Below, piece after piece: positions 1-13,401 of a stretch of 64,000 bases of DNA (the stretch's first letter is position 1; every line of letters starts with the position of its first letter). Source of the DNA: Sinohyriopsis cumingii (Eukaryota > Mollusca > Bivalvia > Unionida > Unionidae); assembly GCA_028554795.2 (NCBI GenBank), contig JAPYKE020000273.1:206374-270373 (forward strand). Reading direction: 5' to 3'. The translations under genes were made by a program, and so were the position numbers. The notes beneath the pieces were generated by a model. It was given only the letters and a program-made list of their open reading frames with translations. It was not told the DNA's origin and did not search any database.

Positions 1-98
1 ATCCGTTGAAGATGCAGATGTAATTTTTACGAATCAATGTAAAGCGTACGTGTTTAGAGAAAAATCATTAATTACATTGAATTTGATACTTATTTTAG

Positions 99-236
99 AT
101 TTAAGAACAACGCTAATGCAGGCGAATAAAATCCAAAGTGAGGAACTGAAAGAGCTGCAAGATGAACTGAAAGAAAATAAAAATGAACTGAAGGAGCCTC
201 AAGATGAACTGAAAGAGCTGAAAGCTAGAGAGAAAG
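99..236 (+). CDS. coiled-coil exon of an SRCR/coiled-coil gene (partial gene 1)
   Basis: Internal exon of 138 nt, bounded by a TTTTAG acceptor and an AG/GTAAAT donor, phase 1 at both ends. It encodes about 46 residues of charged heptad sequence with repeated LQDELKE/LKELKA motifs, so a coiled coil is likely. It is a clear paralogue of exons 23484-23630 and 23918-24058: all three start with the same DLRTT..MQ block, and the downstream intron is similar too. The rest of this gene lies left of the window, or its 3' exons are lost, since no SRCR exon is visible between here and 22.7 kb. No enzymatic role is expected; by analogy with the second gene it would be the oligomerising stalk of a secreted receptor. 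Confidence 0.65.
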
Positions 237-1019
237 GTAAATAAAATGTCTCTGTAATACTTATTATATGTTTATAATCCGTGGCATAATTTTTTTTACC
301 TATCCTTCATAATATCCAAAAGAAAGGCTAAATGGACTTATTGTGGAATTATACAATGCGTGATGAAGTAAGATAATATCCAAATATCACATATTTAAAT
401 GAAAAACAGATCGAATAAATCAGCATTTAGTTTCTCCTAATCTTTATATAGTATTTTTTTAACGAAAATTATTAATTATATTCAGTTTGATATTTGTTCA
501 GATTTTTTATATCAAAAGTCACAACAGGTTAATTAAAACATATTTAATTAGCTAACTTATGCATAAATGGGTAGGGATTTTGTTATGTATATTTAATTTG
601 CATTGTGCGTTGGCTTTTTCCATGATTATATGATATCTATATATTTTTGTATTATATAATTGACCTTTGTAAATAACTGAGGGTATGAGTTGGGCCTACC
701 TGATTAATGTCATGTTTTAATCAATAACATATTAGGTAGCTAATTCTTGTGTATGATTTTTTTAATATGTTATCAGGTCGTTATTACATTAGATGTTAAC
801 ATGTTGATAGATGTTGAGGTCAAGATCTAGGTTTGTTTAGAAAATAAGAATGTCATGGAAGCAAGTTATTTAGGAATTGTATGGAAAAATGATCCTCATG
901 CTGGTTCTGTTATTGTGTCTTATATAAATGTTGCTTTCTTCACAATTACTCATTCCATATCTTAACATCAGTTTTAGTCTAAAATAGTCAAGTTGAGTTT
1001 CAGTTAATATTTGAGGGAT
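237..1019. other. intron or intergenic, nothing recognised
   Basis: AT-rich. The first 120 bases resemble the introns after 23298 and 23630, which supports tandem exon duplication. No other coding signal was seen. Confidence 0.5.
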
Positions 1020-1400
1020 TTACTTTTTTAAATAATTCATCGTAATTACAAAATACTCAATACTTTTGGGACTACATCATTATTTTGGGATAAGCTGGAA
1101 TCCACTCAGTGATAGTTTGGATTATAGCATTGTGACGCATCAAAACTGTTAGAACTTTGCCACATTCCTGGCTTTTGGTAAGTCAGGAGTTTCAGGCTTG
1201 CAATTATTCAGACGTTCGCTGTAATACATTCGGAATACTCTATACTATTGGAATTGCAACATAACTTTCAGGACTATTTGGGATTTAATTCAGTATAATG
1301 TAAGTGAATTTTAAATTTACACTTTGTATTATAGGAAAATAGATTATTTTTGGAATGTTACAAACTTAATATTTTTAGCTCGCTTCTGTTGCTTTGTTTA
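1020..1400 (+). repeat. diverged copy of LTR-like dispersed repeat
   Basis: Shares word order with the 3' halves of the copies at 15350-16170, 25230-25900, 33300-34110 and 57620-58425. The shared marks are a tract with 'actacaaa..ctgggact', then 'ggatttaattc.gtaat..gtaag', then 'cactttgtatt.tagg.aaat', then 'ttctgttgcttt'. The copies are strongly diverged. They look like solo LTRs of one retrotransposon family; the LTR assignment is inferred from the copy placed after the gypsy relic. Confidence 0.45.
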
Positions 1401-2614
1401 AAACCTCTACAAATTCTCGCAGCAATAAATAAGCCCTTCTCCACAGAAGTAAGGTAAAAGAAGTGATAAAAAAACGAGCAAATATGATGTGGTAAAATAA
1501 AAAAGTGTGCTTCCGAAAAGAAAAAGTAGATATCTCATGTAAGCAAACAATGCTGCTACCAAAGTTCGGAAGGAGACTAATTTACTATGTATTACACCTA
1601 CAGCATATAACAACTGACAATAAATGCCCTGTTTTTCATAAACACTGGATATTTCTTATTTTACGTTTTATGGTATTGCTTATTTCGTTTCGTATTCCAC
1701 CCTTAGCAAAAGAAAACAGGAAGACACCAACAGGCAGAACGGAGATAACTGCTGACGCAGAAACGTTCCTAGTTTCTACCACAGACGATGTCAACGCTAA
1801 GACTAGGAAATTTACTACTCCATTCGACTATCTATTTTATATCGATTAATGCAAATAATCCAATTAATTTTAAAGAATAACTCTGAGTATCGAAGCCAAT
1901 ATTTTGGTACTGAATTAGGGTCTAAAGATAAAAGAAATAGATACGAAATAGACAAATTTCCTTTGTTTGTCCAATCTATCGATGCACTATACTTACATAT
2001 CTAATTATGTTAAATAAAAATAATTTGTCAGAATTCTTGAAATTTTTAGTCACTTCAGATTTAGAATGGAATGTACTTAAATACCTTCTATGTATGATAT
2101 GACATACAATTCAAAAAATTGAAAGAAAATAAATTTAGCTATTCGCAATGTCTGCACATGTTTGCAATGCATACAAAGACACATTCATGACGCGTGCATA
2201 TTTTTACTACCACATGTAACACTGAGATAGCATTACAGTGAACTCTTTCGTTCTTCTATGCACACCCATTCTCCATTTACATCTATGGATGTAGTATTTG
2301 GCCAGAAGAAAACAATATTTAAAAGGCTGCTCATATCTTCTATCTGCACTTGTATCTTCCACTATTACAGTTTTTGCAACTGACACAATATCTTTGTTCA
2401 CTTTATTCCCAATCCTCGGCCTGTTTATCATGTTACATTACCAAAACAGCGCAGTATTGTTTCTGAGAATTTGTTTTTACACAAAGAACATTTATTGGTA
2501 TCAGACAATTTTATGCTATATAAAAATGAATTCGTTGTTAAAATTATGTGGATTAAAGGAACTCGAAACCATTGCAATGTCGAGTTTCTTGTTATTATAA
2601 ATAATTTATCATAA
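1401..2614. other. no gene recognised
   Basis: AT-rich. Open frames of up to 114 codons occur at 1505-1849 on plus and at 2298-2600. They lack splice logic or recognisable domains and are read as chance frames. Confidence 0.4.
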
Positions 2615-2725
2615 TATGTTTTCATAATAGTTGTAGTGTTGGTACTTATATGTTTTCATAATAGCTATAGTCGTGGTACTTATGTGTTTTCATAATAGCT
2701 ATAGTGTTGGTGCTTATGTGTTTTA
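2615..2725 (+). repeat. 34-bp tandem repeat, 3 copies
   Basis: Three adjacent copies of a unit starting TATGTTTTCATAATAG and ending TTGGTACTTA, with a partial fourth. Confidence 0.85.
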
Positions 2726-3586
2726 ACTTACAGCTATGAACATTCGGAGCTCTTTTCCTACTGAAGCGAAAACCCGAAATCTTTTTTTTTTAACGCTAAT
2801 CATCCGCTGAGTAGTTCTATGAAAATGCATTACCAAATATATGGTTGCCTATTTTTAATTATCATTATCATTCTTGAATCAACAGTAAGGAAACTACTTG
2901 GTCTCAAGTGAATATGTAAACTGAGCTTAATTTTGGCAAATCCATATCCAGCAGTGTACCAGAATTGATTAAGTAAATAGAACCGTACTCAATTACATTT
3001 TTGTTTACTTACTTCCTAAGAGAAGCATTCATTTCAACATGTCAAGTAATTTTAATATAGCAAACGTTAGATCACGCTTAAATGAGCAGAGGCAATGGAC
3101 GGTAATAAGAGTAATCAAGGTACCATTTTCTATTTCGTTGTGTTCATTATTTCTTGTCTCAACTTGTCAAAATTATCAAAACCTTGGATCCTGTACCTTG
3201 TCCTGTTGGTAGATTTTTGCAAAATCTTTGTTGAAGTTGAACCAGACTGAATCAATGCATGGCTGTTAGGACAGCTCATACACAAATACACTAATTCCTT
3301 TGGCAATGTCTTCTTTAATTTAATACGGTTAACCTTTCAGTGTCTTCCTTTTATATAGCGCTCACATCTTCTCCCGTCTCCTGATGAATTTCAAAATAAT
3401 GGGTCTGTCTAAATCTGCACTGGATATTTCAATTAAAGTTTTTCTTTAGTCCGTGGAAATGTTCATCACGATGTTGTATTTATAAAGGACATGTCTTTTT
3501 GCTTCACTTAATCAGTTATGGATATGCACAGATAAATTTCTATGAATCTTAAAGCCAATAGTTATGTAAATTTAAAATATCTAAAT
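2726..3586. other. no gene recognised
   Basis: AT-rich non-coding sequence, nothing supported. Confidence 0.5.
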
Positions 3587-3735
3587 CCGGGGTGGGAAAC
3601 CTCGAGGCCAATCGACAAAAGTGGCGAATTGGCCATGAAAAGGGTTACTCAATTTTTGCATGGTGTGGCGAATTTCACTTCTCATTCGCCACATCTGTGG
3701 CTACATTAAAAAATAGGTTGCCAGCATAGGATATA
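3587..3735. repeat. possible degenerate hAT-type MITE
   Basis: The left edge reads CGGGGTGGGAAACCTCGAGG and the right edge AAATAGGTTGCCAGC. This resembles the CAGGGGTSGGCAACC / GGTTGCCSACCCCTG ends common in hAT elements, but the right end is eroded. The interior contains 'gtggcgaatt' and 'attcgccac' in inverted orientation, giving a foldback. Confidence 0.4.
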
Positions 3736-4255
3736 TGGTATGCACAGCGTTTATGCTGATGGTATCAAGGGGCAGAAAATAAGGTCACGGTATTAATCGA
3801 GTTTCAAATAGCTATAAACTTGTTTTAGTCGTGCTTTTTAAGTTTTGAAAACATAAATTAAAGATCACCCGAGGAATGTAGTAAATTTTGAAAAAGCATG
3901 CATTATGAAACTTTTAACGACCAGCAAATCTACGTAAGCAAAATTAATATTTCTAGTAGCGGAGGGTCTTGCGCCCCAAAGTGGCAAAGAAATCCGGTAA
4001 AAGAAACACGAAGCCGCTTAACGACATCAATAAAATCCGGCTGTTTCTTCGTGTGTTTTTCTCGGGTGTATACACAAACCTCAAACCTTTCACTCGAAAG
4101 ACCCATTAAGAAATGGTTGACCGGCCGAGATGTTCCCCGTCCTGTGTGTGTGAATGTAAGTGTGTGTGTGCGCCCGCGGTGTTTAATAACAAAAACTAAG
4201 GTGTTGCTCCTTGGCGTATGTGTGTTTGATAATTAGTTTTGTGGGTAAATCAGAA

Positions 4256-4573
4256 ATGTCCGATACGACAACAGCCCCGTTGGAGTCATGCACAGACGCA
4301 GTGAAAGAACAGTTGCAGGGACGGTAGAAGGTGAAAGATCTTGCTGCGGGTTTCAAACTAGCGTATGACCCACTTTTCAAATTAACCAGACAATCGATTG
4401 TTGCAACCGCGGCAAAACAAAAAAAAAAAACTTTAACAACTACCAAAAGAAATCGACTTGAGGCAGTTAATCAAACTCGTTCTGGAGTCGAGGACGTCAC
4501 AAAAAGCGTAGAGGAACAGTTCAATCCAAACATAGAGCCCCGAAATCTTAACCATTTTGCGATCGTTGTTTGA
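4256..4573 (+). pseudogene. unknown reading frame with in-frame TAG
   Basis: An ATG at 4256 opens a frame (MSDTTTAPLESC...) interrupted by TAG at 4325. It continues in the same frame for 80 codons to 4573 as a Lys/Thr-rich protein. Local GC content is higher than in the surroundings. I do not recognise the protein. It could be the first exon of a dead gene or a decayed gag-like frame; there is no motif to decide between them. Confidence 0.3.
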
Positions 4574-7500
4574 ATTAAAGTAGTCTATCGACTTTCGGTA
4601 CTCACGACTTGTTCAAATTTTACGCCTTTGCGTACTGCTCACATTTTGCGATTGACCGCTATTATGAGCATGCACCCAAAGCAAGCCACATAAAGCACTT
4701 GCTCCCGGAAAGAACCGTTTTGAGGCTTTCACCTTTCGTACAGACTTCACATATTTAATTTGTTTCTAATTTATTCCTAGACTCCTATGTTGGGCTGGGC
4801 GGTCCCTCATCTAACGCTAAACATGCGCGAGTCACATTCGATTCAAATATTCATTAGTTAATGTTCCTACTATGCAACTGGTTGTTGTTGTGCTATGTTC
4901 ATCCAATATAAATTTAACCAATCGTGTTTGTTTACACTAGCCATTCAATTTTGTGATCTCAAGTACGTTTGTACAGCAGTTTGCTAATTTCGATCTTTTC
5001 AGGGCCTAACAGTTTCCGCCTATAACGGATGTCGGGGGTCAGAATAAACACCCAGGGTAGAGACAGTACCCATTGTTTATGCCACTCTATAAGATATAAA
5101 ATTTCCGCCCATTTATCTATGATTGGGCAGTCCTTGTTTGTGGAATGCGATGGCTGAATTAATCAAGTTCTTAGGAGTTGTAACATCTAGATAGATTCAA
5201 ATATCGGTACTAAACGTTCATGTAGTAAAGAACTCAAGTATTCCAACTGTCAGGCATTAATTGCATTGTTCCATTTTTTGGAGATCTTAAGGGCAATTGT
5301 GCCAAAAATGCCAGAGTTTAAATTCGTCTCTCTTATTTCCAATCAGTTTAGGCAATTAGCGACAGTTTGTGTCTTTAAAGTGCATATTTTGTGGCAAGCA
5401 TAATACCCCCGATGTAGCTCTAACATGCGCTGTTTTAATGCTGCAGAACTTATTTCTTGGCTCTGTCTCGGTCTTTCGCAATGTTTACTTCCGGAAAATT
5501 GATGCAAGTCATGCATCTACATAAGATGTTAGGCTTTTATTATTAAGCCTTATTTGAGTATTGAATGTATGAGTCCCAATATTTAGTTCACATTATGTGT
5601 ATTACAAATTGCCACTGTGATAAGTTTCGTTCACGTGTTCTCAGTAACTGCCTGGCAATATACTTTATGGCATTTACAAAGAGAGTGGCTTTCCTCTTAT
5701 CCTCCAGACCCATTTAGGTTTTTCTCTTTCTAACTGGGCTCACTTTCCTCTTCCCATTCCTCTTTTTCCTCCTTCTCTACTACTGGGTCGTATTCAGGTT
5801 CGTATTAAGGTTGGGATCGTTATCTGGTTCTGATTCCTCTTCCATTAGAACATATCGGTCGATGGTTACAATCTCCCGCATTGTTGTGGTTGGTGTTTGG
5901 GAGGAACCCGACGTCATATCGGAGGGAAGTTGACTTGAGTTAAGGATCTGTTTGTGGGTAGCCTACATCCAGGTAGAGTGTGAAACTTGGCAAAAAGATC
6001 CTGCAAGCCCTAAGGACCAATAACCTGTAAATACTAATGGTACTGTCCATAACCAACTGGTCCTACATTTCATCATACAGGAATACAAAATGTAGTCAAT
6101 GGTAACGTCACGTACACATGACTATCTTCCCTTAATATGGTTATTTATATAATAAGACATGGAAGACAAAGTGAAACACATAATACAATATTTATATCAT
6201 ATGTCAACTTTATTAAATTTCGTTATATTCAGCATATATGGCCACTATTTACTGACCAGGACAATGATGCTCACTATCTAGTTGATCGAGATCTATACCC
6301 AACTCTGCTAGAAGCTGGTTATCATACTTTCACCAGTAATAAACAATCAGAATTGGTCTGACTTAAACTGGATCCACAACCACTGACTTTCACCAGTGAC
6401 AGTAACAGAATTGGACGAAGCTCCAAAGATGCGTCAGTGGTATCCAACATGTGATATTAGGTTCGCGGAAAGATGAGTTCCAGATGTGGATGGATGGAAC
6501 TGAATTTGGATCTAATGCATTCGCATCAGCAGAATGCAGCTAAATAGTTTATAGACCAGCATCGTGAATTATATCCGCTTTTGTAACTCAGTGAATGTTC
6601 ACCTCATCGTCTTGAAATGTTCAGAAATTTACTTAATTAAAACATCGTCTGCATCACCTCGAGTTCCTTATAATAATTTACATATTTACTTAATGTATGG
6701 TATGTCTAATGAGTAGACTATACTGTTTGCATGTAGTACACAACGGCTCTCATAACTGCTTTGTCCTGTATCACAAATGATCTCTTCCAAAACCTCTAGT
6801 GGCGACATGTACACAGGCACACTATTGTTCAGGACATACCGCGAATAGTGGAGCACTGTATGTCGACACACGTGTTGTTCAAATCATGCGCTACAGTCTC
6901 GGATTTCATTCTCAATGTTGTGCTGAACAAAGCATAACATGTAAGCAATGACATGGTCTTAGCATCCATCCTGTTTCAATATTCTGAATGAATTCTGTAA
7001 TCCAATTATTGGTTTCGCTTGATAATGTCGTATTCGTTTCAAATGGTTATTTTATCCTGATTCTCTTTGGTTGATAGACCTTTATGGCTTCGAGGTATCC
7101 ACAAAACTCCACTTGTCGACGTTCGGAATCGGAAGTAGGAAGCGTGGCATCAGACATGGAAAAAACGCAGAACATTCTTTATTTTGAATTACAAGAATCT
7201 AGCCTACGCAGATTACACGCAAGTTATTTTTATTTTCATATCACACAGATTCAATAGTGTTCATAAGAAGCGATTCATAATTTTTCATTTTTCTCTTGGT
7301 TTTTAATATTTCTATTAACAGCATACAAAATATAAAATTCGTAGATTAAATTTACTCGACATTCCTAAACATCCAGCTGGTCAGACGGACTGGCTACTCA
7401 TCTTTTCATCAGTTCGCTGTGAAATTTGCTGTCATAAGGATTGGCGGGCCAGCGGCAATTTGCACGCTATCCAGGTCTAAAGAGAACCTAAACCGCGACC

Positions 7501-8905
7501 GGGAAATAATTTTTGTCCTGGGGACCACTCCACCCCAATCAAACAGCAAAATAAAATACCGAGAGGCCATCCCTATGCTGAAATTAATTAGAAACATTAT
7601 AATATTAATACATTTAATTTGACAGAATCAATGCAAATGGATCCACAAAGGAAAGACGAAGGAACGTCTGATAGGATTCATCCAAACTGCATACAGGAAA
7701 TAAACAAGTAAATGCTCTCTATTAGCGATTCGGACAAAATCTTCGTGATCAGGAAATAGACACATTTTACAGTGAAAAAGAATTTCATAGGTTGTCAGAG
7801 ATCGAACCAAAACCAGCTTACCTGCTGTTTGATCTTGACAAGAATGTTCCTCATTGGGGTAAAAGTCCTAAAATATTTTCAGAGATCCATAAATATCTCT
7901 ACGATAAAAAACGTTCGAGATCAACGACGCTTCCTATGTGAGCAGTATTAAATTACTGGTTAGCCATTTTGTCCCATTTATGGCTCTTTATTTTAAACGG
8001 CTGCAGATCAGATAATAGATCGAGCTGGTTCATGTTTTCCATGTCTTTCACATAGTTAGATTGTATGACAGTGTTACTTTGTAGACTGTTTCATCTTTAA
8101 AAGTTTGACATTTGCTTTATCAAATTCGCTTGACCTTCATCAAGAAAATAATTTACTATTGGACAAACAATAATTACATCGAGGACAGAGGTATAAAATG
8201 ACGAGAAGAAACTTACAGCGTTCACGTGGGTTAAGATCACCATTTGGAAGACTGAGCCACAAGACATTGCACATGACATGGTCCTGAAAAGTATCGCTGA
8301 ATTTATGTTCTCACATATGCGACAGATAAATCGTCCAGTTTTGCTAACATTACTTTTCTTATCTCAGTCTGGTCATCACAGACCAATCATCTCAGTTGTG
8401 GTGTCAACAGGCTTCGGACTACTTTATCATGGGACGCAACCGTATTTGTCTTCTGATTGGCTGATGAAGTTGTTTTCCAATCAAATAAACGCCTACACTT
8501 TGGGAAATTTAACAAAATAGGTTTTGGAGAGAAACAAAATAACTGCCAAGAAGAACATTTACAAAGAAAACGATAAGGATAAGGCGAAAAGAAAACGGAC
8601 TACAAGATAATAAACATCTTGAGCAAAAATCGTAAATGTTTACCACCCACTGGGTACCTATTCCATGTATAACGTACTCTTTTTGCCGATGAAAGTTTCA
8701 CAAATTATGATAAACATGAACTAATAATTTCTGAAAATTCACCAAAGCATGAGGCAAAATATCTATCCTTTCTTTTGATGACTGGGAAATAAATGAAATA
8801 CACGTATCTCTGAAACCCAACCACATTTCGTCGGAGACAATAACAAAATCAGGTGTGGAAAAAAACTGAAATGGTCAAAGAGAGCAGATTTACAAAAGTG
8901 GACAA
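4574..8905. other. no intact gene; possible decayed element pieces
   Basis: No convincing gene. Short frames occur near 6137-6361, 7409-7622 and 7800-7940, and the minus strand at 5700-5950 can be read as an acidic stretch. All are interrupted and unrecognised. The sequence from 7620 to 9166 is A-rich on the plus strand, as expected of a decayed transposon coding strand leading into the fragment at 8906. Confidence 0.4.
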
Positions 8906-9166
8906 TTGTTTTGTCTCATATTTGTTTTCGAGCATGAAAATGTGAGTACCAAACATGCAAGATTGGGACACATAAAACTACTAGAAGAATATCTGGAGAA
9001 AAACAATGCGACACGCCATATACATGAAATGCCGGCACCTGACCTAAACAAATTTCTCGAAAGATTTTTCCTTTTAATTCGTGCAAATGATAGAAGTCAA
9101 TACAAGCCAACAACATTGAGAGGTAAAAAACGGGCCTACATATTGAATGATAATACACAATTTTAA
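8906..9166 (+). pseudogene. fragment resembling the N-terminal part of a DUF3504/Crypton-type tyrosine recombinase
   Basis: An open frame of 86 codons without an ATG. It contains a helix-rich block (LLEEYLEKN, then APDLNKFLERFFLLIRAND, then YKPTTLRG). This resembles the pattern found before the catalytic domain in Crypton-derived proteins: a Leu/Asn-rich helix, F..F...R..D, then Y.P.TL. No catalytic Arg/His/Tyr region follows; the sequence runs into AT-rich DNA. Read as a broken domesticated or transposon fragment. The similarity is from memory of the family pattern only. Confidence 0.4.
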
Positions 9167-11393
9167 TTTAAAGAATAATGCATAAGCAAATAAAATGTCG
9201 CATAGCGCAACTGAGATACTTTCAGTTTGCTAAACCGAAATGAAGTTTTGAATGAGTGCAATAATGAATAATTAATTATGTAATGAGCAAGAATTTTAAT
9301 CATAGTTTTTTAAGGTAAATTACCTTATAAATTAAAGAACGTGAATTATAAAGCAATTTAGGCACTCCCCAATGTGGATTAGAAATGATAAAATACAGAA
9401 AGATCTGGTACCCTAAGCACAAGACATTTTATAATTAATTATTATTTATTATAGGTAAAATGGGACGTTTTGAATGATATCTAATGAGACGACATAGATA
9501 CAATTACAGCTTGGTTTACGGCGCTGACGTTTATTAAGCAAGAGATACCCTAAAAAGTAAACAGAAATGTCTGAGGAAGAAACGAACAGGAAACAAACCC
9601 ACCCAAAACATCTGATTGCATCAATAAACGTTTTGAATACTCAGCACACCGTGTCGTTTACTGAAAACATTATGGTTTAATAATAATTTGCACTTTGGGG
9701 CAGATGGAGGGCGTGGATAACACAGAACATAAAGTATGGAGATATATCATTAAAGCAAGATTGCGAACTTAAACGAGATTATTTAGAGTTTCACGAGAGA
9801 CAGACGAAGACGAGGACAGGGTTGACATAAGAAGCACGAGTAATGAAAAGTCACTGATGTACTTTCAGACAGACGTCCTGTAACTATCTACAAATATTTT
9901 ATGAACAAACGTTGAAGTGATTTTGTAACCCTTATCATTCATTTTACCTTGCCCCTGTAACTTACCTGCATGCACCTGGGCAAAATGAGCAATGGTTTTT
10001 ACGGGCATCAGTTAGTGCCCGAAAGCTTAACTTACTAATGAAAAAAAATGACTATGAAAACAATCTTGCTAGATTTGGCTTCTAAACGCATTACAAACTT
10101 GAGGGTGAGAAAATATCTATGTCAGAATCTAATAGGAAACAATCTTTTGCAGACACTCAGACCACACACATCGCTGGCCACAAACATCCCAACTATCTCA
10201 TCAACTGCAGAAAAGTTAGTAACAGCCAGAAATGTGTTATGTCAAACATGCTTTCTTCTAATGTTTTGTTAAACATACTCATTGTGCCCCAGCGGAATGA
10301 AACATGTGCCTGACAAATGATGCACTTACCAGCCAGAGGGAATTGTCCGTCACACGTTATTCAACAAGCATATTTTCCTGTAGCACATCTTTACACTACT
10401 AACAACAACACTGGTCATATTTCCAAGACAAAAACAATTTTCCCCCAAGAAACCGTGAACTTGAAACTTCATCACATCGTTATCATCTAGAGTCTGCATT
10501 TGGAGGGTCTTTCATGCACGGGGGTAATTTTACAATCAATATTAATTACAACACAAGTATGTCATAGACAGTTTCACCTCCTCCAAAGAAAAGGAGAGTT
10601 ATATACGATAGGGACTGGGATCTCCAATTACCCGTGAATAACCTAAGCAAGGTCACTCATGCTACATGCTACTTTTTGTTATACTAATAGCCTATATATT
10701 ACAGTAGAGCCAAGGACCCGTATCGTTTAATTATTTACAATATAATTTTCTAAATTGGTACTGATGAAGATAACAAAATTTCTTGTAATAAATATGAATT
10801 ATTTAATGTTAATTTCATATAGTATACATATATTAAAGGTGGCTTTACCGCAATACTATGCCAAGTTTTATGTTATTATATTTTTTTGCACATGCATAAA
10901 AAACTGTGCACTTCGGATGACACGGTAACGCCAGAGTTATCATTAACATGTTTTATTAATTCACCGCATGTAAACATTTGCGAGCAAACTATATTGCACA
11001 AGTGAAGAGATATTTTTACTTTAAATGAAAATATCGGGTGAGAAAAAGAATGTAAGCTGGGGTTTATACCGAGACAAGGAAATCCCAGTTGCGGGGTTGC
11101 TTTTAATGTCTATCCACTCGGCAAGCCTAGTTTGCAGACAAATAATGTAACCCCATGAGTGGAATCTCCTTGTCTCCCCAGCATAGATTCATTAGTCCCA
11201 GTATATCTCTTTTAGTACTTACTCATCTCGTTGAATAGTTACTCATATAACGTTAATTATTGTAGAAAGTGTAATCAAAGGCACAAAAGTCATCAACAAG
11301 ACAGCTTCCATAACATTGCCTGTTTACTTATAATGGCAACCATCCAGTAAAGTGTCTAAATCCCTTTAATAGCATGTTGTTGTATATAAGAGT
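9167..11393. other. no gene recognised
   Basis: AT-rich, with interrupted frames only. Nothing supported. Confidence 0.5.
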
Positions 11394-11451
11394 GATTGAG
11401 AAATTTATGAGCATTAGCATTATAAAGATTTCACATTCACACACACATACA

Positions 11452-11503
<52 letters not shown>

Positions 11504-11550
11504 TCAAACTGATTGAGAAATTTATGAACTTCAGCATTACAAAGATTTCA
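11394..11550. repeat. (CA)n/(GT)n microsatellite flanked by about 39-bp direct repeats
   Basis: (GT)n spans about 11454-11503, preceded by a short (AC)n. The sequence 'gattgagaaatttatga' with 'agcattaTaaagatttca' occurs at 11394-11432 and again at 11511-11550, so the microsatellite sits between two near-identical direct repeats. Confidence 0.85.
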
Positions 11551-11740
11551 AACGTATTTTTGAATTATTTGTCGTCCTTCTTTGTAAACTAATTTTCGGT
11601 TTTCGCCTTTGATCTCTTTGTATGTTCCATTTTTAATTGCTTTTCAATTCATGTTCGCGCTCAGTTTCTGGATAAAAATGGGGCATTTTTTCTTTGACAA
11701 ATCTCAGTCCTCTTTCTAACAAAGTGTCGCTAAATTAAAT

Positions 11741-11912
11741 AACTTACAAATGTCTGACAGTGGTGGGGATTTTGAAGTGAAATAACTGAACAATGCCTGA
11801 CGCTGGTGGAGATATTGAAGTGAAATAACTGAAAAACGTCTGACGGTTGTGGGGATTTGGAAGTGGAATAAATTAAAAGTGTCTGACGGGTGGAAATTTT
11901 AAGGTGAAATAT
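11741..11912 (+). repeat. 43-bp tandem repeat, 4 diverged copies
   Basis: Four units of the form AACTxxAAAxxxTCTGACGG...GGGGATTTTGAAGTGAAAT, separated by point changes. Confidence 0.75.
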
Positions 11913-12430
11913 CTTACGAATTTTATATATTTAGATGATGATGCATTACATATCCAAGTACTAAGAAAAGTAGATTATGCAAGAAATTTTAGTATGGTTT
12001 ATAAATCCAAATATGGTATTGTCTTTATGACCAAAATATGAAACAGAGCGAAATTAAAATTTAGTAAATTAGACGTAAATTCAGGTTTTTGAGAGAGCTT
12101 TGTTTAAATTTGTAAGTAAATACTAAAAGGGCAGTAGAATTGAGGATTACCTAAGACTGGAGAAAATAAACTGTTATCAGATAATTCACCACAGAGACAA
12201 TTTAGGTGATCTAGATATTTTAGTGAATAAAAAAGGTGGATCTTCCAAACCGTTCTGAATAATCTTTAATAAATTATTTATACGAACTTTTGGATAAGCT
12301 TCTGATTAGACTTCATGAAACTCAGCACGTTAGAATAGCTGTACTTCATATAGATGTGAATTTATTACATTAGCCACCAATACTGACAACAGTGATAATT
12401 TAGATCAAATATATTTTCATTACTTTAACG

Positions 12431-13300
12431 ATGTACAGCATCTCAGCAATAATTCGTATCCTAATGAAAAGACATACTTGTCATAAAAAAAGGCTAAAGA
12501 ACTATGGCAATCGCATACTAGAACTTTGTAAAACTTGCAATATGTATATAGCTAACTCAAGAATCGGATATGATAGAGGAATAGGCAAATGTACTAGTGA
12601 CGGTGTAAGTGTAATAGACTACCTATTTACCACTGTAGAAGGTTTTAACTCCATAAATCAGTTTTGTGTTCATGACTTTTGACCAACTGATATACATAAT
12701 GTAATAACTTTCATCGTACACGCAGAGGTGAATACGTGCATATCTGAACCAAACGTATCAAAAAACGGTTGTGGAAATCTGATAAGAAAAATATATTTGT
12801 TGCAAATATTGGTAGAGACTCAGTGGAAATTTTAATTAACAAACTGCTTGACTTGAGAGAGTCAACGAATATCTAGGAAACAAAAGGTAAATTAGATTTC
12901 TGACGAACTTGCAACAATTCTTTTAAATAGTGCTAATAAAACGTTTGCAAATAGGAACACTACGCTAATATACTACAATAAAGTACATAGCAGGCCCTTT
13001 TGTGGAAAGAATGAAAGCTGCTAGAAATAAATATCATATTGCTAAAAAATCACTCACGACTAAACATTCCTCAAAGTAAGAATTATATTTTTTCTTCTGC
13101 CAGTAGCAATTACAAGAAAACAATCAGAAAATTCTCAAACCTCTATAAGAAGAAAACGCAAGAAAACTAAGAACCATGCAAACAACAAATCCAAAACAGT
13201 ATTGGTCAATATTAAACAATTTTACTAACGCACATGATGACATACCAATCGAAATGAACAGCTTTCATGATTATTTCAGGAACATAAGTTGTGGAGTATT
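12431..13300 (+). pseudogene. decayed LINE (non-LTR retrotransposon) ORF2 fragment
   Basis: The first frame (12431-12682) contains GNRILELCKTCNMYIANSR and, further on, GVSVIDYLF. This matches the end of an AP-type endonuclease domain, with the S-x-IDY element. After several stops and frame changes, 13176-13290 reads NPKQYWSILNNF and MNSFHDYF, typical of the linker before the reverse transcriptase. No RT catalytic core follows. Broken by at least five stops; clearly dead. Confidence 0.7.
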
Positions 13301-13401
13301 CTTTTCGAAAACCTGCTTGAAATGTTGTGGTTTTCCATTTTTGCTGTCATTTCTGCTTTGTAGCCTTTTAATCATTTATGTGATTAGTTCAATGTCAGTT
13401 A

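Noticed and set aside
4183..4446. Minus-strand 87-codon frame
   Set aside because: Shadow of the plus-strand interrupted frame at 4256-4573; no domain.
11436..11503. CRISPR-like or coding (HTHTH) repeat
   Set aside because: Simple CA/GT microsatellite; the Thr-His frame is a trivial translation.
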